A DNA stretch of 64,000 nt from an uncultured Oscillospiraceae bacterium (lineage in GTDB: Bacteria; Bacillota; Clostridia; Oscillospirales; Oscillospiraceae), in contig CANPYK010000009.1 in assembly GCA_947588605.1 (NCBI GenBank), positions 16,711 through 80,710 on the forward strand, read 5' to 3'. Every line of letters begins with the position of its first letter. Position 1 is the first letter of the stretch. The translations under genes and the position numbers were made by a program. Shown here piece by piece: positions 63,599 to 64,000 of this stretch. Below the pieces are notes generated by a model. That model was not told the DNA's origin. It searched no databases and saw only the letters and a list, made by a program, of their open reading frames with translations.

Positions 63599-63627
63599 TT
63601 GACAAACAGCGCCGGAGCGTTTATAAT
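63599..63627 (+). promoter_or_regulatory. Consensus promoter of tRNA-Gly
   Basis: TTGACA (63599-63604), 17-bp spacer, TATAAT (63622-63627); the tRNA begins 18 bp later. Confidence 0.85.
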
Positions 63628-63644
63628 CAATCACGTTCCGCGCC

Positions 63645-63720
63645 GCGGCCTTAGCTCATCTGGTAGAGCGCCACCTTGCCAAGGTGGAGGTAGCGAGTTC
63701 GAGCCTCGTAGGCCGCTCCA
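63645..63720 (+). tRNA. tRNA-Gly (anticodon GCC)
   Basis: Acceptor GCGGCCT/AGGCCGC, anticodon stem CCACC/GGTGG with loop TTGCCAA, T arm GAGTTCGAGCCTC, CCA encoded. Confidence 0.95.
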
Positions 63721-63722
63721 GC

Positions 63723-63754
63723 AACACCGTCTCAAAAGAGGCGGTGTTTTTTTG
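63723..63754 (+). terminator. Terminator of tRNA-Gly
   Basis: AACACCG pairs with CGGTGTT, with inner CTC/GAG pairing over AAAA, followed by a T run. Confidence 0.8.
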
Positions 63755-64000
63755 CGCCCAAAACCTCCCCCTTGGGGGAGGTGGCGCGCAGCGCCGGAAG
63801 GGCGCGGCGGCATTTATCGGAACCGGTCTGTCATCCAACGTTCGCTTCCCCCCTGCCCCCCTCCTACGAGGAGGGGGATCCGAGACCGGGGGCGGGTGCG
63901 GGTTATCGGGACCGTTCCCGTCACGCAACGTGGCACGGGCGGGTTTGGAACCCGCCCCTACGGGGGATATGGAAGGTTATCCCATTTAACCGACATTTGA
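63755..64000. repeat. Repeat block at the right edge
   Basis: A CCTCCCCCTTGGGGGAGG palindrome, a GGCGCGCAGCGCCGG unit, a CTCCTACGAGGAG unit near 63860 and a GGGCGGGTT-type palindrome (63934-63964) in the same order as elsewhere. It runs off the window. Confidence 0.7.

Overview
Organism: the window is GC-rich, roughly 60-65 percent by eye, and reads as the chromosome of an anaerobic, endospore-forming member of Clostridia, most likely the Oscillospiraceae. Pointers are SpoIIID and a SigH-like sigma factor, pyruvate:ferredoxin oxidoreductase, a T-box-controlled trp operon, iron-sulfur L-serine dehydratase, DUF4364 and DUF3048 proteins, and many TTG/GTG starts. Genus and species cannot be fixed from this sequence alone. 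Layout: 1-1740 is an AT-rich patch with a DUF4062 gene, ending at a tRNA-Pro and a broken tRNA-Pro-like half, which looks like an accessory-element boundary. 2100-4330 holds trmB and a divergent ferredoxin / CRP-FNR regulator pair with a palindromic operator. 4346-8784 is a leftward thiI, M28 peptidase, cinA and P-loop kinase run. A 328-bp MITE-like element fills the gap to comM and a formate/nitrite channel gene. Two tandem CapA-like genes, nifJ, an unknown lipoprotein and a cysteine-rich protein follow, then ruvCAB, a sigH-like gene and a zinc-ribbon gene. 26-34.4 kb carries a coiled-coil ABC permease system and four membrane or surface genes. A five-tRNA cluster, spoIIID, pcrA, galM, an SPFH/YbjQ operon, a DUF3048 gene, asnA and recG lead to the T-box trpEGDCFBA operon (49.4-56.1 kb). 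The right end has a structured RNA candidate, a divergent gyrase-like pair flanking sdaAB-sdaAA, and a tRNA-Gly. How it works together: most genes are housekeeping. The Trp T-box senses uncharged tRNA-Trp and controls all seven trp genes. The CRP/FNR-like regulator probably activates the neighbouring ferredoxin gene from a site at -41.5. spoIIID has its own SigE-type promoter. Most intergenic gaps at operon ends are filled by a mosaic of repeats. One class consists of GTAG-footed stem-loops whose stems vary while staying palindromic, the architecture of REP/REPIN sequences. A second class is a 61-64 bp two-hairpin element, present nine times. It sits inside other repeats that also occur uninterrupted in this window, and at two different points of the same host repeat, so it appears to have moved. 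No transposase for either class lies in the window. Together with the MITE and the RNA candidate at 57.3 kb, these are the least explained parts of the sequence.
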